Positions 44,542 through 57,476 of a stretch of 64,000 nucleotides of DNA are shown here, one piece after another. Each line of letters starts with the position of its first letter. Position 1 is the first letter of the stretch. The notes under the pieces were generated by a model. That model saw only the letters and a program-made list of their open reading frames with translations, was not told the DNA's origin and searched no databases. The translations under genes and the position numbers were made by a program. This DNA is from Merluccius polli (Eukaryota; Chordata; Actinopteri; Gadiformes; Merlucciidae): the NCBI GenBank assembly GCA_030340625.1, contig JAOPHQ010006611.1, forward strand, positions 35,835-99,834, written 5' to 3'.

Positions 44542-46481
44542 GTCATCGTCATCCTCATCATCATCCTCATCCTCATCATCATCACAAACATTAACATAGA
44601 AAGACACAAATGTATCCTATGATAGGTACTATAGTGGAATAGTGTGCTGTGACTTTTATAAGCAATAGTATTTATAGTTTTTAAGATCATTAAAGTTAAA
44701 GTTAATTTAAATCCCATGTGTGTGTGAGTGGCTGTCAGTCAAAACATTGAAACCTAGAAAAATGTATAAACTGCATCTACTCCCACAATATTTACACTAT
44801 CTACACATATTATACATCAAAATGTTCAGCATGGTGAGCTAATGATCATATGAAATATCTGAGCAATACTTTGCATACTACTTGCAAGATATTAAACTGT
44901 TAAAGGTTCCAATACACATCCATTGTAATGGAGCTTCAAAGGGACACCTGTAAACAGGCTGAACAAAGTGAGCTCACATACAGGCTGCAAATGAACTGTT
45001 AGTACCACAGAAGTGGTTCATACTATACACACATACATAAACATACGTACACATACGTATACACACATAATTATCTATTATTAGAATTATTATTGTTATC
45101 ATTATTGTTGTTGTTATTATTGTTAGTATTGCTATTGCCACATTATTATTACTATTATACTTAGTGGTGGCGTTGGCAGTGGTAATATTAATTTGCCCGG
45201 CTTCTGATTTGAGTGGTGTATTTTGTTTAGTTGTCTCACGTTTTGTCTATCTATTTATTCATTTATTGATATTAGTATCACATCATTTATTCATTTGTTC
45301 ATTTTGCTGGGATCTGTTTTGTCTAAATGTTGCTGGTAGAAGTATCCAGGTTTCATTTTATTATTTTATATTTCTCTTTCTTCCCTTGATCCTTTTGCTC
45401 CATCTCCCCTCCATATCTTTCACACAGAAACCATCCACCCACAAACCCCCACACACACACCTATGGGTACGACAATAGAAACCCTTAGTTTGTATTGTGT
45501 TGTTGTGTTGTGTTGATGTTGTTGTGCTGTTGAGTTGTGTTTGGTTGGTTTGAGTCGAGTTCTTCTGCTTGTCTTGTGCTGTCATACAGTTGGTTTAGTT
45601 CGTTTCCATGTTGGTCACTTGTATTACACTATAAACAACAAATACAAACTACTAATGTGGAAGTGATGTGTATTAGTATGTAGTGTTCACACCCATAGAG
45701 GGGGGGGGCTGAACTTAGGTTATTTGAACTTCAAATGAATGAAAGATGAATAAATATGTTTTCTTTTCTTTGTGAGTATGGCGAGCGGTAGTTTAGTGTT
45801 TAAAACATCAGCGGACTGTAAATACTGCTGAGTGATAGTTTGGGGCTCTTTGCTGCTGTAAATGGTGAGAACAGTCCTAGTTCATGTTCCAGGGCTTTCC
45901 ATTTCTGCACTCTTCTCATTTCCTACCCTAACGATATTATTAAACAGCATCACCCCTTATAGTAGGCTGCATTATTATAATTATAATTGTATAAAATGGT
46001 TCCAACATGAAATACATGTATAATTATTCATGTTAATATTATAATTATTATGTTGGTGTGGCTAATGTAATGATTAAAATATTAATAGCAACAAGACAAT
46101 AGTATTATTTTAATTTATATTATGTTTAGAATATAAAATACACATATAATTACGATGAATAGTATCCTGATTATTATGGTTATGTCTAATGTAATAATGA
46201 TAGCAATAAATAATAACAATAATCATAATATAATAACAATTATAGTAATAATATGAATTAAAACATATTTAGAATAAATAATAATAAATAGACCCAATAA
46301 TAACTATAATAAAATACAAATGTAATACTCATAATAATATGACTTATAATCCATGTAAGAGACATGATCATCAACATCATCTTCATTCCAGTAGGATCTG
46401 AATGAACGGACGTCACCTACTGCTGTGTGGACTTCCATCTAAATAGTTAGTGTGTGTTAATCAAACTAAACAGACACTTAC
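44236..46481 (-). other. Intron of TRIM gene D (2.2 kb)
   Basis: ATC/TCA tract at about 44490-44584. TTG and CA tracts are shorter than in gene A ('cctatgggtacgac' near 45460). AT-rich block to 46340. No extra exon is seen. Confidence 0.7.
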
Positions 46482-47673
46482 ACTTCTTTAGAGATGATCT
46501 CAGGAAAGGCACCTTCTTCATCTCCATGTTCATCTTCTTTGTCATCACCATGTCCAGTGTCTTCTTCATCTCCATGTCCAGTGTCTTCTTCATCTCCATG
46601 TCCAGTGTCTTCTTCATCTCCATGCTCAGTGTCTTCTTCATCTCCATGCTCAGTGTCTCCTGCAGCTGATCCAGGGATCTCCTCAAGGTCTCTACGTATG
46701 ATGGAGGATGGACCTCCACCGTGGTCCAGTCCCTGGTGTGTGGAGGATTCTTCAGGGATCTGAAGGTCTGGAGGAAGTGGAGGTGGTCTTCAGTGTGTGT
46801 GAGCTGCTTCACCTCTGAGCTTCTATTGGTCAGATCTTTTATTTCCTGCTCCAGCTCTTTGATGAGGCCTTCAGCTTGTTTCTCTGTGGATTCCAGTTCC
46901 TCTTTGACCGTTTGGTTGAAATCATCCCGCTGCTTTTCAATGCATCTGATCAGATCAGTGAGGACCTGCTCACCCTCGGCTATCTCTCTGTCTGCGTCTG
47001 CTTTGCTGCGTTTTACTGTATCTTTGATCTTCTGAAGCTTTTGCTGTCTCTCCTGGATCATCTGCTGAACTTCAGACTCTATCTTCCCCAGCTGGGCGGT
47101 CTTCACGTCATATTCCTCCTTTAGAGGTACAACAGGATGGGACTTGTGGTCCGTCATGCAGACCAGACACACACACACCTGGTCAGTCTGGCAGAAGAGC
47201 TCCAGAAGTCGGTCGTGTTTCTTACACATCCTGTCTTCCAGACCGTCCATAGGCTCGACCAGCTCATGTTTCTTCAGGCGTGTGACTCTCTGATGTGGCT
47301 CCAGGTGGGTGTGGCAGTAAGACATAAAACACACTAGGCAGGACTTCACGGCCTTCAGCTGGGTCCCAGTACAGACGTCACAGGGAACTTCTCCTGGTTC
47401 AACACTGCTCTTTGGCTGCTCTTTGACTCGTACTGACGGTCTAAACTGATCCACCATCTCTGATAAGATGATATTGACACGTAGATCAGGTCTTGTGTGG
47501 AAAAGCTCATTGCAAACAGGACATTTGTACTGGACTTGGTCATCCCAGAATGTTGTAATACAGGTTCTGCAGAAGTTGTGTCCACAGGATGTGGTAACTG
47601 GGCTGTTGAACACATCCAGACAGATGGAGCAGGAAAAGTTGTCCTCAGACCAGGAAGTGATAGCAGAGGCCAT
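46482..47673 (-). CDS. TRIM gene D, exon 1: RING, B-boxes, coiled coil
   Basis: Encodes 397 residues plus one base. RING and B-box ligands are complete. Distinguishing features are a 3-residue insertion before B-box 1 (EQPKSSVEPGEVPCDVC), NIILSEM, DQFRPSVRV and KEEYDVKTAQ. It has the longest coding VNTR, six 8-residue units. The fifth and sixth are degenerate (TLDMVMTK, KMNMEMKK), followed by VPFLRSSLKK and the phase-1 donor. Its coiled coil matches gene B (EELESTEKQAEGLIKELEQE). The function is inferred from family membership: RING-type ubiquitin ligase with a B30.2 recognition domain. Confidence 0.92.
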
Positions 47674-47784
47674 TCCTAGACACAGACCACAAGGTTTATG
47701 TGTTGAGCAACGCCATTATCTTTCTAATCCCATGACGGGAAGACAGGTTTTAACTTTATCTCACAGTGCTGCCGTTTTACTCAC

Positions 47785-47910
47785 CTTGCTGTAGTTCCTG
47801 TCCGTCAGTCGATTTGTTAAAATGCGTTTTCTTTTCCTCCTGAAAGAGAGAACCGCCTCCACGTCGCCTGGCTTTGGTTTCGGGGAACCTTAAGTTTCGG
47901 TTTCCTGGAA
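47785..47910 (-). promoter_or_regulatory. Leader exon and ISRE/GAS promoter of TRIM gene D
   Basis: Leader donor at 47785/47784; ISRE at 47894-47906; overlapping GAS at 47902-47910. The E-box CACGTG in the leader intron of the other genes is lost here ('accacaaggttt' near 47690). Confidence 0.62.
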
Positions 47911-47916
47911 TAGACT

Positions 47917-48022
47917 CCTCCCCTCTCCTCTCGTCCCCTCCCCTCTCCTCTCCTCTCGTCTCGTCCCCTCTCGTCTCCTCCCGTCTCCTCCCCTCTCCTC
48001 TCGTCTCCTCCCCTCTCCTCTC
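47917..48022. repeat. CT/GA-rich minisatellite, gene D promoter (~106 bp)
   Basis: Polypyrimidine tract next to the ISRE/GAS site. Confidence 0.85.
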
Positions 48023-48033
48023 GGGGACATGTC

Positions 48034-48726
48034 TCATGTTGTCGGTGTCGCAGATGTTGACGCCTTGATGACAGAGGCAGGGGGCTCCCACTTAAAACAC
48101 TGTGGCTCAAGGCTCGCCATCTTCACTGTCATGATGGATGATAGTTCCTCCAGAGCCAAACTGTTTCGGGTTTTGGTTTTGTTCAGTCCAACCACAGAGA
48201 AAACTCGTTCTGCATCAGCATTTGAATGAGGAAGTACCAAGACCAACCTGGCAATACGAGACAGCTGCAGATCTGCTCATACCGGTCACCTTTGAAACAT
48301 GTACATAGGAAGCCTAATTACTCTCAAGTATGTTTGTGTAGTATTCAATTGATTATGTCAATGGGTATTCCCGTTGACAGAGAACGTCGAGTGGGTTTTA
48401 AATGTCGGCGCTGTTGTGTGTGAAAGATACTTAGAGACGCCAAGACCCGCCTCCCGTTGCTTCTGATTGGTTTATATCGCGTGGTGCCTTCCGTGGTTGG
48501 TTAGATTTAGGCACAAAGGACTGATGGATTGGTCTGGGATTGGTTATCTCGGTCAGTCAATCAGAGTTACTCGAACTACGGCCGCGAGGACCAAAGTTTA
48601 TTATCATGACAAAAATAGAGTATTGAATGGGGAAATAAGCGGAGAAATGTCAAGTGTGGCGTGTGGTGTGAGAATGGGTCAAATTGCGTGACTGTCACAC
48701 TCAAAGCGTGACGCTTGGCAGCTCTG
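48034..48726 (-). pseudogene. hAT transposon relic, unit 4
   Basis: Same relic as 13041-13728 (frame at 48246-48034), with the 'attgg' insertion near 48529 shared with unit 3. Confidence 0.68.
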
Positions 48727-49278
48727 TAATGATATACTTCACTATCCCCCATGATGGTAAACATATTCCAAGCACTTCTTACATTAAGAACAAAATACCA
48801 ATTTACCCAAATATTCATATTCTTCAGAGTCAGAGTTATTCAGAGTTAAATGCCTTTATAGGTGCTACGTCACGATGACGTGAGGCATTGTGGGAATCGC
48901 TGAATCTGAGAATAAACGGTCCAATGTTTTATTAAAAATAGAAATGGGTTTCACGTATGTGTTAGCCTGTCCTAATAACATCTCATCTTCACCTTGCTTT
49001 TCAAATGAGTGCCGTCTAGGGACTGAAGTGACACTCCTGAGTGAGGAGGACTTCCCCGTGAATGGGGTCCTGTCCTCACCCGTTAGTCCTTTAAGATCAT
49101 ACTTTCAGGGATCGTTTCTATAGTTTTTGACTTGAGAAATATCGTACGAAAGTGATCGGTTACTCCAACCACGATGAAGAGTACTGATGTTCCCTTCTGA
49201 GCGCGAAGCGGGCAGCGAGTCATGATTCAGTTCATCCGCTCGTTGTCATTGATGACCGTTCCTCGCTCCCTAGTGGAG
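48727..49278. other. Unit 4 distal spacer, no gene
   Basis: Homologous to 13729-14280, including the CRE-like near-palindrome near 48867. Confidence 0.4.
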
Positions 49279-49641
49279 CCTGGAGGTAGGGAACATGATC
49301 AGAGTGGTCACTTATATACTGTCCTAAAATATGAAGCTGATTCAGTAGCATCCTGGAGGTAGGGAACATGATCAGAGTGGTCACTTATATACTGTCCAAA
49401 AATATGAAGCTGATTCAGTAGCATCCTGGAGGTAGGGAACATGATCAGAGTGGTCACTTATATACTGTCCTAAAATATGAAGCTGATTCAGTAGCATCCT
49501 GGAGGTAGGGAACACGATCAGAGTGGTCACTTATACACTGTCCTAAAATATGAAGCTGATTCAGTATTGTCCTGGAGGTAGGGAACATGATCAGAGTGGT
49601 CACTTATACACTGTCCTTAAATATCAAGCTGATTCAGTAGC
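49279..49641. repeat. 73-bp tandem repeat, unit 4 (5 copies)
   Basis: Five copies. The last two carry the 'cagtattgtcctgg' variant also found at the end of the unit 1 array. Confidence 0.9.
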
Positions 49642-49905
49642 ATATATATATATATATATATATATATAGGTAATGAATGAAAACATGAAGGTTGGCAATG
49701 AAGGATGAACACATGAAGGTGTGTGTGTGTGTGTGTGTGTTATAGTTGACACTGATATTTCAGTGTCATGTGAAATGAAGGATGAACACATGAAGGTTGG
49801 TAATGAAGGATGAACACATGAAGGTTGGTAATGAAGGATGAACACATGAAGGTTGGTAATGAAGGATGAACACATGAAGGTTGGCAATGAAGGATGAACA
49901 CATGA

Positions 49906-49964
<59 letters not shown>

Positions 49965-49993
49965 AGTTGACACTGATATTTCAGTGTCATGTG
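49642..49993. repeat. AT/TG microsatellites with 28-bp minisatellite, unit 4
   Basis: Short (AT)n, (TG)n, a 28-bp array at 49774-49909 (about 5 copies, the shortest), a long (TG)n to about 49961, and the near-palindrome. Confidence 0.9.
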
Positions 49994-50214
49994 ATCTTAA
50001 TCTCCCACTTGACAGAAGTGTCTATCGGGTGTAGTATGCGAGGAGACTCCGGTCTCTGTATTAAATCTCAAGAGCAACTTCCACATGGAGTTCAGCGGCA
50101 CTATTGTTCAGTGTCCGCCACGGCCTGAACCTTTATCCTGACGCACGGCGGTGCGACGCGAAATGTCTTCCTGATAGGTAGACTCATAGGAAACCCTGCT
50201 GGAGGGAAACCCCG

Positions 50215-50300
50215 TTGAGCCCTTACTAACATTCTTTCCACATCCGGTGACTGGTGAGAGGGTGTGGTGGTGATGGGTGCTTGCCACATGGTGAAGTTGG
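50215..50300 (+). pseudogene. P-element-like fragment, truncated, unit 5
   Basis: Only FFPHPVTGERVW and the start of ACHMVK remain. About 300 bp present in units 2, 3 and 6 is deleted, joining 'gaagttgg' to 'actgcaagattg' across a 2-base GG microhomology. Confidence 0.65.
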
Positions 50301-50365
50301 ACTGCAAGATTGCTGCTAAAATGTGTATCACACCTTTTCTCCCTAAGAATGGAGATCAACGAATG

Positions 50366-50573
50366 GAGCTCAGGGCAAAGGAAACGTGAAGTTACAGACA
50401 AATCGTTTTTACACACGGATCGCATTTGCAGATCTGCATGGCAGAAGTGTGCCAAAATCCACGTGTAAAAAGACGGCCAATTAGAGCTCCCGCCTGAGTT
50501 ATAACTGATGACAGACATTTACAGATCTCAGTACGCATTTACAGATCTGTTTACACATTCCCAGATGTGTGTA
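50366..50573. repeat. Solo right arm of foldback element, unit 5
   Basis: Same truncated junction as units 2, 3 and 6. It shares 'cattcccagatg' with unit 6. Confidence 0.72.
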
Positions 50574-50844
50574 CACTTACAGATCTCTGTACGCAGTTGC
50601 AGATTTGTCTTCACTTGCAAAACGAATACAGACACACAGATTGTTTTACACACACACAAATGTGAATACAGACACACAAATCTTATCACAAATGTGAATA
50701 CACACAGATTTTGTTACACACAAATGTGAATACAGACAGACAAATCTTATTACGCACACACAAATGTGAATACACACAAATGTGAATACACACAAATCTT
50801 ATTACACACACACAGATTGAGATACGCACACACAAATAACATTG
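50574..50844. repeat. CA-rich tandem repeat, unit 5
   Basis: Same family as 5119-5390. Confidence 0.7.
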
Positions 50845-51970
50845 TCTCAATAATACCCCCATAGCGGTGTATTCTTCTCGGCTGCCAGCATGCTGGTTTG
50901 TGGATGATGAAATGATGGAGGTCCGCTCCCAAAAGTGTCTGAGTAAATACCTTTTTATTTAACAGAGAACACAAGCGGGATGACATTCTATGCATCTGAA
51001 TGGCGGCCGAATCTTCTCTGAATCTGAGTCCGAATCCCCCAATGGGGTCCGAAGGCCTTTGAGACTGTAACTGTGATTAAGGGCTGTACAAATAAAGACT
51101 TGACTCCTGTTAAATAAACTAATACTAATAAAATGCATGTGATTAAGGAACAGGTAGGGGTTTGGCTGCAGACATTGGGGTTCAAACCCAGTACTTTTCA
51201 GCTGGGAGTTGACTTCTCTCTACACAACACACCACACACACAAACACACACACCTCATCCTATAGATATTTTACATGAGTGCATACTGTTAACACCATAA
51301 CCATTAGATTATGAAGGTCCTTTATTGATCATATATATTCATATATACATATTCCATTAACTATATTTCTACTCAAGGCACAAAGGAGGGAATAGTGATA
51401 TCCTCCCTCCACACACTGAGGAAGAGGTGAATAGAGATGACAACATTCAGTTGGACACACTGAGTTGTTTATTACCATTATGCTTTATGAACAAATACAA
51501 CAGAACAATAGTCCCTTACATGTGCATGGACATGTTCTGCTGCCGTGTTGTTCCCAACACAACACAAGGAATCAATATTCAGTTTAAAGTCCTTCACAAC
51601 ATGAACATCATTAGCTTTTCCCAGCCGCATTTATGAATATAATATTAATCTGCTTTAAATCATGTCCCATGTTAGGCTTTTCAACATGAAAACTGATATC
51701 AGAGCTCTTCATTACAAAAATGTTGTTAAAAATATCCAACATATTGTCATACAAATTATATTTTTAGATTTTACATCAATCAATACTTAAGACTTTTCAA
51801 ATTAGAAATAAAATATTTGTGAAAGCTGCTTAGTAAATCCTATGGAAGATCTTAAAAGTCACCACCTTTCATGGTTAAAATATATCAATAGATTTGATAA
51901 AGGCAAAGGTTGTAGCTTGCTCATGAATGTTCATTTCTCTGATAGGCTGAGACGCGACCTGCCACGCGGG
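50845..51970. other. Unit 5 spacer, no gene
   Basis: Homologous to 5391-6498; the LINE-tail-like segment is near 51085. Confidence 0.4.
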
Positions 51971-52537
51971 GGTAATCAATACAATGAATAGAGAACCGAT
52001 CAGAAACAAAAGGTAATCAATATAATAGAGAACCGATCAGAAACAATAGGTAATCAATACAAGAGAGAACCGATCAGAAACAATAGGTAATCAATACAAT
52101 AGAGAACCGACTAGAAACAATAGGTAATCAATACAATAGGGAACCGATCAGAAACAATAGGTAATCAATACAAGAGAGAACCGATCAGAAACAATAGGTA
52201 ATCAATACAAGAGAGAACCGATCAGAAACAAAAGGTAATCAATACAATAGAGAACCGATCAGAAACAATAGGTAATCAATACAAGAGAGAACCGATCAGA
52301 AACAATAGGTAATCAATACAATAGAGAACCAATCAGAAACAATAGGTAATCAATACAATAGAGAACCAATCAGAAACAATAGGTAATCAATACAATAGAG
52401 AACCAATCACAAACAATAGGTAATCAATACAATAGAGAACCGATCAGAAACAATAGGTAATCAATACAAGAGAGAACCGATCAGAAACAATAGGTAATCA
52501 ATACAAGAGAGAACTGATCAGAAACAATAGGTAATCA
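51971..52537. repeat. 37-bp satellite, unit 5
   Basis: About 15 copies, uninterrupted. Three consecutive copies carry the variant 'accaatcag' or 'accaatcac', a local homogenisation. Confidence 0.9.
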
Positions 52538-52712
52538 TATCACAAATATTGCCATCAGATATTTGGTTGAAATATTGATCGCCAAACTACAAATGTCTCC
52601 ACACTTTAAAAGTGCTGCGATAATCATCTGTCTGCATGTGATGTGTTAGTTGTGCGCACGCAAAGTCGTTTCTGCTCGCGATGTTTGGAGGTGAGATGAT
52701 GAGGATCATAAC

Positions 52713-53266
52713 CTACAACTCACACAGAGACGCTGAGGAATCAAAACTCCACAACCCAAACCCAGGGAGGAGGACCTCCTGGGTGAATGTGGTCCAGAAG
52801 GTGTGGATGAGTGTCAGTGTGTGTGAGGACCCTCCTACACCTGGGGACACTGTGTAGAAGGACAGAGAGCCAGCAGGCCGGTCCACATACACTCCTACTC
52901 TGGTGGAGACAGAGGGGGGGCGGGGGATGACTGTTTTACTACAGTTGTACCAGGCAGAGTAACGACCATCATTACACTCAAGACTCCAGGACATGTTGTT
53001 CCTTCCAAGCTCGCTGTCCTTACCACATCCTCTCCTTGTGATTCCTCTGTATGTCACTCCTATAACAACCTCTCCTCTCCTCTCCACCTCCCAGTAACAG
53101 CGGCCAGTCAGACCCTCTCTACACAACACCTGGAGCGTGAAGTCAAATCTCTCTGGGTGGTCAGGATGAGACTGATCCTCTCTAACCAGCATCACCTCCC
53201 TGTGGTCCTCAGACAGAGAGAGATCTCTGTGGGCTGTGTTTGGGTCCAGTGTGAGTCCACAGGCAT
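52713..53266 (-). CDS. TRIM gene E, terminal exon: PRY-SPRY domain
   Basis: C-terminal B30.2 exon, phase 1, stop at 52713. It begins (Y)ACGLTLDPNTAHRDLSLSED, then HREVMLVREDQSHPDHP. Loops are FDFTLQV, RRGCGKDSELGRNNMSWS and LECNDGRYSAWYNCSKT, with SLSFYTVSPG where the others have SFYRV. The middle follows gene C and the end follows gene A (GLWSFDSSASLC), so the exon looks recombinant. With exon 1 (57477-58638) it makes 571 residues despite a long intron. Confidence 0.88.
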
Positions 53267-53515
53267 CTGACGGGAGAACAAGACATGATTAGGGGCTGAA
53301 GGTCGGGTCCATTCCCGGTTTTCCGGTCCGGCAAACCGACTGGACCGGCATTTGTCATGAAGAGACCAATAAAAGTCTCCCAGATCCAACTTGTATTGTG
53401 TTGTAATCAGCAGGAGGACCACGTGATGAACATGATGTGATGTTTAGTGGATGACACCTAGTGGTCAAATACGGTACACCGGTCCGGTGTTGAACTTTGT
53501 TACACCGACCCAACC

Positions 53516-53598
<83 letters not shown>

Positions 53599-56500
53599 CA
53601 AACATTAACATAGAAAGACACAAATATATCCTATGATAGATACTATAGTGGAATAGTGTGCTGTGACTTTTATAAGCAATAGTATTTATAGTTTTTAAGA
53701 TCATTAAAGTTAAAGTTAATTCAAATCCCATGTGTGTGTGAGTGGCTGTCAGTCAAAACATTGAAACCTAGAAAAATGTATAAACTGCATCTACACCCAC
53801 AATATTTACACTATCTACACATATTATACATCAAAATGTTCAGCATGGTGAGCTAATGATCATATGAAATATCTGAGCAATACTTTGCATACTGTAAGAT
53901 ATTAAACTGTTAAAGGTTCCAATACACATCCATTGTAATGGAGCTTCAAAGGGACACCTGTAAACAGGCTGAACAAAGTGAGCTCACATACAGGCTGCAA
54001 ATGAACTGCTAGTACCACAGAAGTGGTTCATACTATACACACATACATAAACATACATACACATACGTATACACACATAATTATCTATTATTAGAATTAT
54101 TATTGTTATCATTATTGTTGTTGTTATTATTGTTAGTATTGCTATTGCCACATTATTATTACTATTAGTGGTGGCGTTGGCAGTGGTAATATTTATTTGC
54201 CCGGCTTCTGATTTGAGTGGTGTATTTTGTTTAGTTGTCTCACGTTTTGTCTATCTATTTATTCATTTATTGATATTAGTATCACATCATTTATTCATTT
54301 GTTCAATTTGCTGGGATCTGTTTTGTCAAAATGTTGCTGGTAGAAGTATCCAGGTTTCATTTTATTATTTTATATTTCTCTTTCTTCCCTTGATCCTTTT
54401 GCTCCATCTCCCTCCATATCTTTCACACAGAAACCATCCACCCACAAACCCCCACACACACACCTATGCGTACGACAATAGAAACCCTTAGTTTGTATTG
54501 TGTTGTTGTTGTTGTTGTGTTGATGTTGTTGTGCTGTTGAGTTGTGTTTGGTTGGTTTGAGTCGAGTTCTTCTGCTTGTCTTGTGCTGTCATACAGTTGG
54601 TTTAGTTCGTTTCCATGTTGGTCACTTGTATTACACTATAAACAACAAATACAAACTACTAGTGGAAGTGATGTGTATTAGTATGTAGTGTTCACACTAG
54701 AGGGGGGGGGGGGCTGAACTTAGGTTATTTGAACTTCAAATGAATGAAAGATGAATAAATATGTTTTCTTTTCTTTGTGAGTATGGTGGCAAGTGGTAGT
54801 TTAGTGTTTAAAACATCAGCGGACTGTAAATACTGCTGAATGATAGTTTGGGGCTCTTTGCTGCTGTAAATGGTGAGAACAGTCCTAGTTCATGTTCCAG
54901 GGCTTTCCATTTCTGCACTCTTCTCATTTCCTACCCTGACGATATGATTAAACAGCATCACCCCTTATAGTAGGCTGCATTATTATAATTATAATTGTAT
55001 AAAATGGTTCCAACATGAAATACATGTATAATTATTCATGTTAATATTATAATTATTATGTTGGTGTGGCTAATGTAATAATTAAAATATTAATAGCAAC
55101 AAGACAATAGTATTATTTTAATTTATATCATGTTTAGAATATAAAATACACATATAATTACGATGAATAGTATCCTGATTATTATGGTTATGTCTAATGT
55201 AATAATGATAGCAATAAATAATAACAATAATCATAATATAATAACAATTATAGTAATAATATGAATTAAAACATATTTAGAATAAATAATAATAAATAGA
55301 CCCAATAATAACTATAGGGCTGAAACGATTCCTCGAGTAATTCGAGTACCTCGAATACAAAAAATGGTCCGAGGATTTTTTTCTGCCTCGAGGAATCGTT
55401 AAGTTTAATAGAGCGCAACAGTGCGGTGCCGGAAGTAAAAATCCCATTCATTTTTCCCGTCGAGATTTTGATTAAAAGCCATTACGTCGTAACCATACAA
55501 TGTATACTTACAACCGGCCGTTTTATTGTGCAATGATAGGATAGGCAACTTTAGTAACCAAAAACTAAAGGAAGGTTTCAAGAAAACAAGTTTTATTCGC
55601 GATGTCATTTAGAAGGACTGCATTACCCACAATCCTAAAGTGTAACACGACGTCTTTGATTGGTGGAGCTCGCTGTTACCATGGAAACGTTTACCTACGA
55701 AAGTCAAGTCGTCGATTACTGCTACCACTGAACTCGATCGTTTACCACACAGAGCAACCATGATTTCCCTTAGACTCATGGAAAGTTAGAGTTGTTGTTA
55801 GACTGAGCTGTAGATGAAATGAGCTGTACATATTGAAAAATATGTTGATATAGAATATACGATGATATATGATTAAAAACAAAATAAAAATATATGATAT
55901 AGCAGTGTTGTATAGTAATTTGGGTAGTATAAAAGCCTTGGAATACATATTGTTGAATGAATACGTAACTAAAATCACATGTATTAAAAACGAGAAACGT
56001 TATTAGGTACCTTATATAACCCATTATATAACACCCTGTCTTAGCCGACACACATTTGGAATCGGCATTGTTGGACGCGCGAGCGGTGATTGCAGTCAGG
56101 ACTGTACCATGTCGATGACAACACTATATACACTATGAAACACTATACATACACACACAATATATGACACAACTTTTATTAAAAATATAAACACTATAAT
56201 AATTACAAAGGTGCAAGAAGCACGCTAAACTATCGGGTTGGAAGTTGTCGGAAAGGGTTCGCAATGGTTTATGGGATGAGTAGTTCATTCACTTGTTCAC
56301 AAAATAATGTACACAGTCTTGTACCTTTGCCTTTTCTTCCGTTTTCCAAATTCTTTTTATGCCCGAATCAAACATAATATGGTCACGACTACCATAACGA
56401 ACGATTGGCTTGGTTAAAGGCTTAATACTCTTTTTATAAGGATTCTACGAAAAGTGGACGAGATAAATGCATGGGAAATTTACTTCCGGCACCGTTGCTG

Positions 56501-57476
56501 TTAAAAAAGGGGGCGGTCACTGTTACGCTCTATTGAGCGGAGGACCGGAGACAAGGTAATATTAACGTAGCAAATCAGTTTGATCAACGTTAATGCATTT
56601 TACGAACATAAACGCCTGCCTTGCAGAGGGCTAGGTTTTTGTTAATTATGACTGACTACTGTCAAGTTCGTGGTTAGTTTATTACGAGCGTGACGACATG
56701 ACTTCATAGAGGGTTGATTTAAAATTTAAAAGGACAGCGCTGATGAGTCTAGATGGAAATAAAAACATAATAAAGTTAATTAAGCAGTTGTAAAATTTAG
56801 TCAACTACTACGTAGCTGGTCACAGTGTGTCTCACTCTATTGATTATGTGTGTGGTTATTGTGTTCCAATACAGTAGTTGTCTTAATTGTACACTGCAAA
56901 AAGACACTGCAAAATAAATGCCTTATGTTTTTGATAACTTGAAAGTAATGTAATTTTATTTATTTTTGATATCTTGAAAGTAATTTTATTTTATTTATTT
57001 TTGTTATCTTGAAAGTAATTTTATTTTATTTGTGTTTTACTTATTCTTATTTATGTTAGCAGTTGCCTCTTTGGTAATGTTTCAAGATCAGAAAATACTT
57101 GCTAAATAAAAACAGTTGATTCTAAAAAAGGAAACCAATTGGTCATTCATTATTAAGTGAAATATGTTATTTTCTCTTGTGTATTCATAATTGCTCTTTA
57201 ACCAAGCAAAAATACGTTTGATCCGATTACTCGATTAATCAATGTAATTTTCAGTAGAGTACTCGATTACTAAAATATTCGATAGCTGCAGCCCTAAACT
57301 ATAATAAAATACAAATGTAACAATCATAATAATATGACTTATAATCCATGTAAGAGACATGATCATCAACATCATCTTCATTCCAGTAGGATCTGAATGA
57401 ACGGACGTCACCTACTGCTGTGTGGACTTCCATCTAAATAGTTAGTGTGTGTTAATCAAACTAAACAGACACTTAC
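53267..57476 (-). other. Intron of TRIM gene E (4.2 kb, enlarged by insertion)
   Basis: Contains a near-pure (TCA)n tract of about 80 bp at 53517-53596, the usual TTG and AT-rich blocks, and a 2 kb hAT-like insertion at 55316-57295. Splice sites at both ends are intact. No extra exon is seen. Confidence 0.75.
55316..57295. mobile_element. hAT-like element (~1.98 kb) in gene E intron
   Basis: Ends are AGGGCTGAAACGATTCCTCG and the complement of AGGGCTGCAGCTATCGAATA, with TCGAGTAA/ATCGATTA-type subterminal repeats. Other units have the empty site 'aataactataataaaat'. The flanks TAACTATA (55309-55316) and AAACTATA (57296-57303) give an 8-bp duplication with one mismatch. No transposase frame longer than about 90 codons exists, so it is non-autonomous or decayed. 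It contains direct repeats 'cttgaaagtaattttatttt' near 56940-57020. Confidence 0.8.

Noticed and set aside
44161..44607. Poly-aspartate, poly-isoleucine and poly-serine proteins over the SPRY intron edge
   Set aside because: They come from the ATC/TCA microsatellite and read the SPRY exon in the wrong frame.
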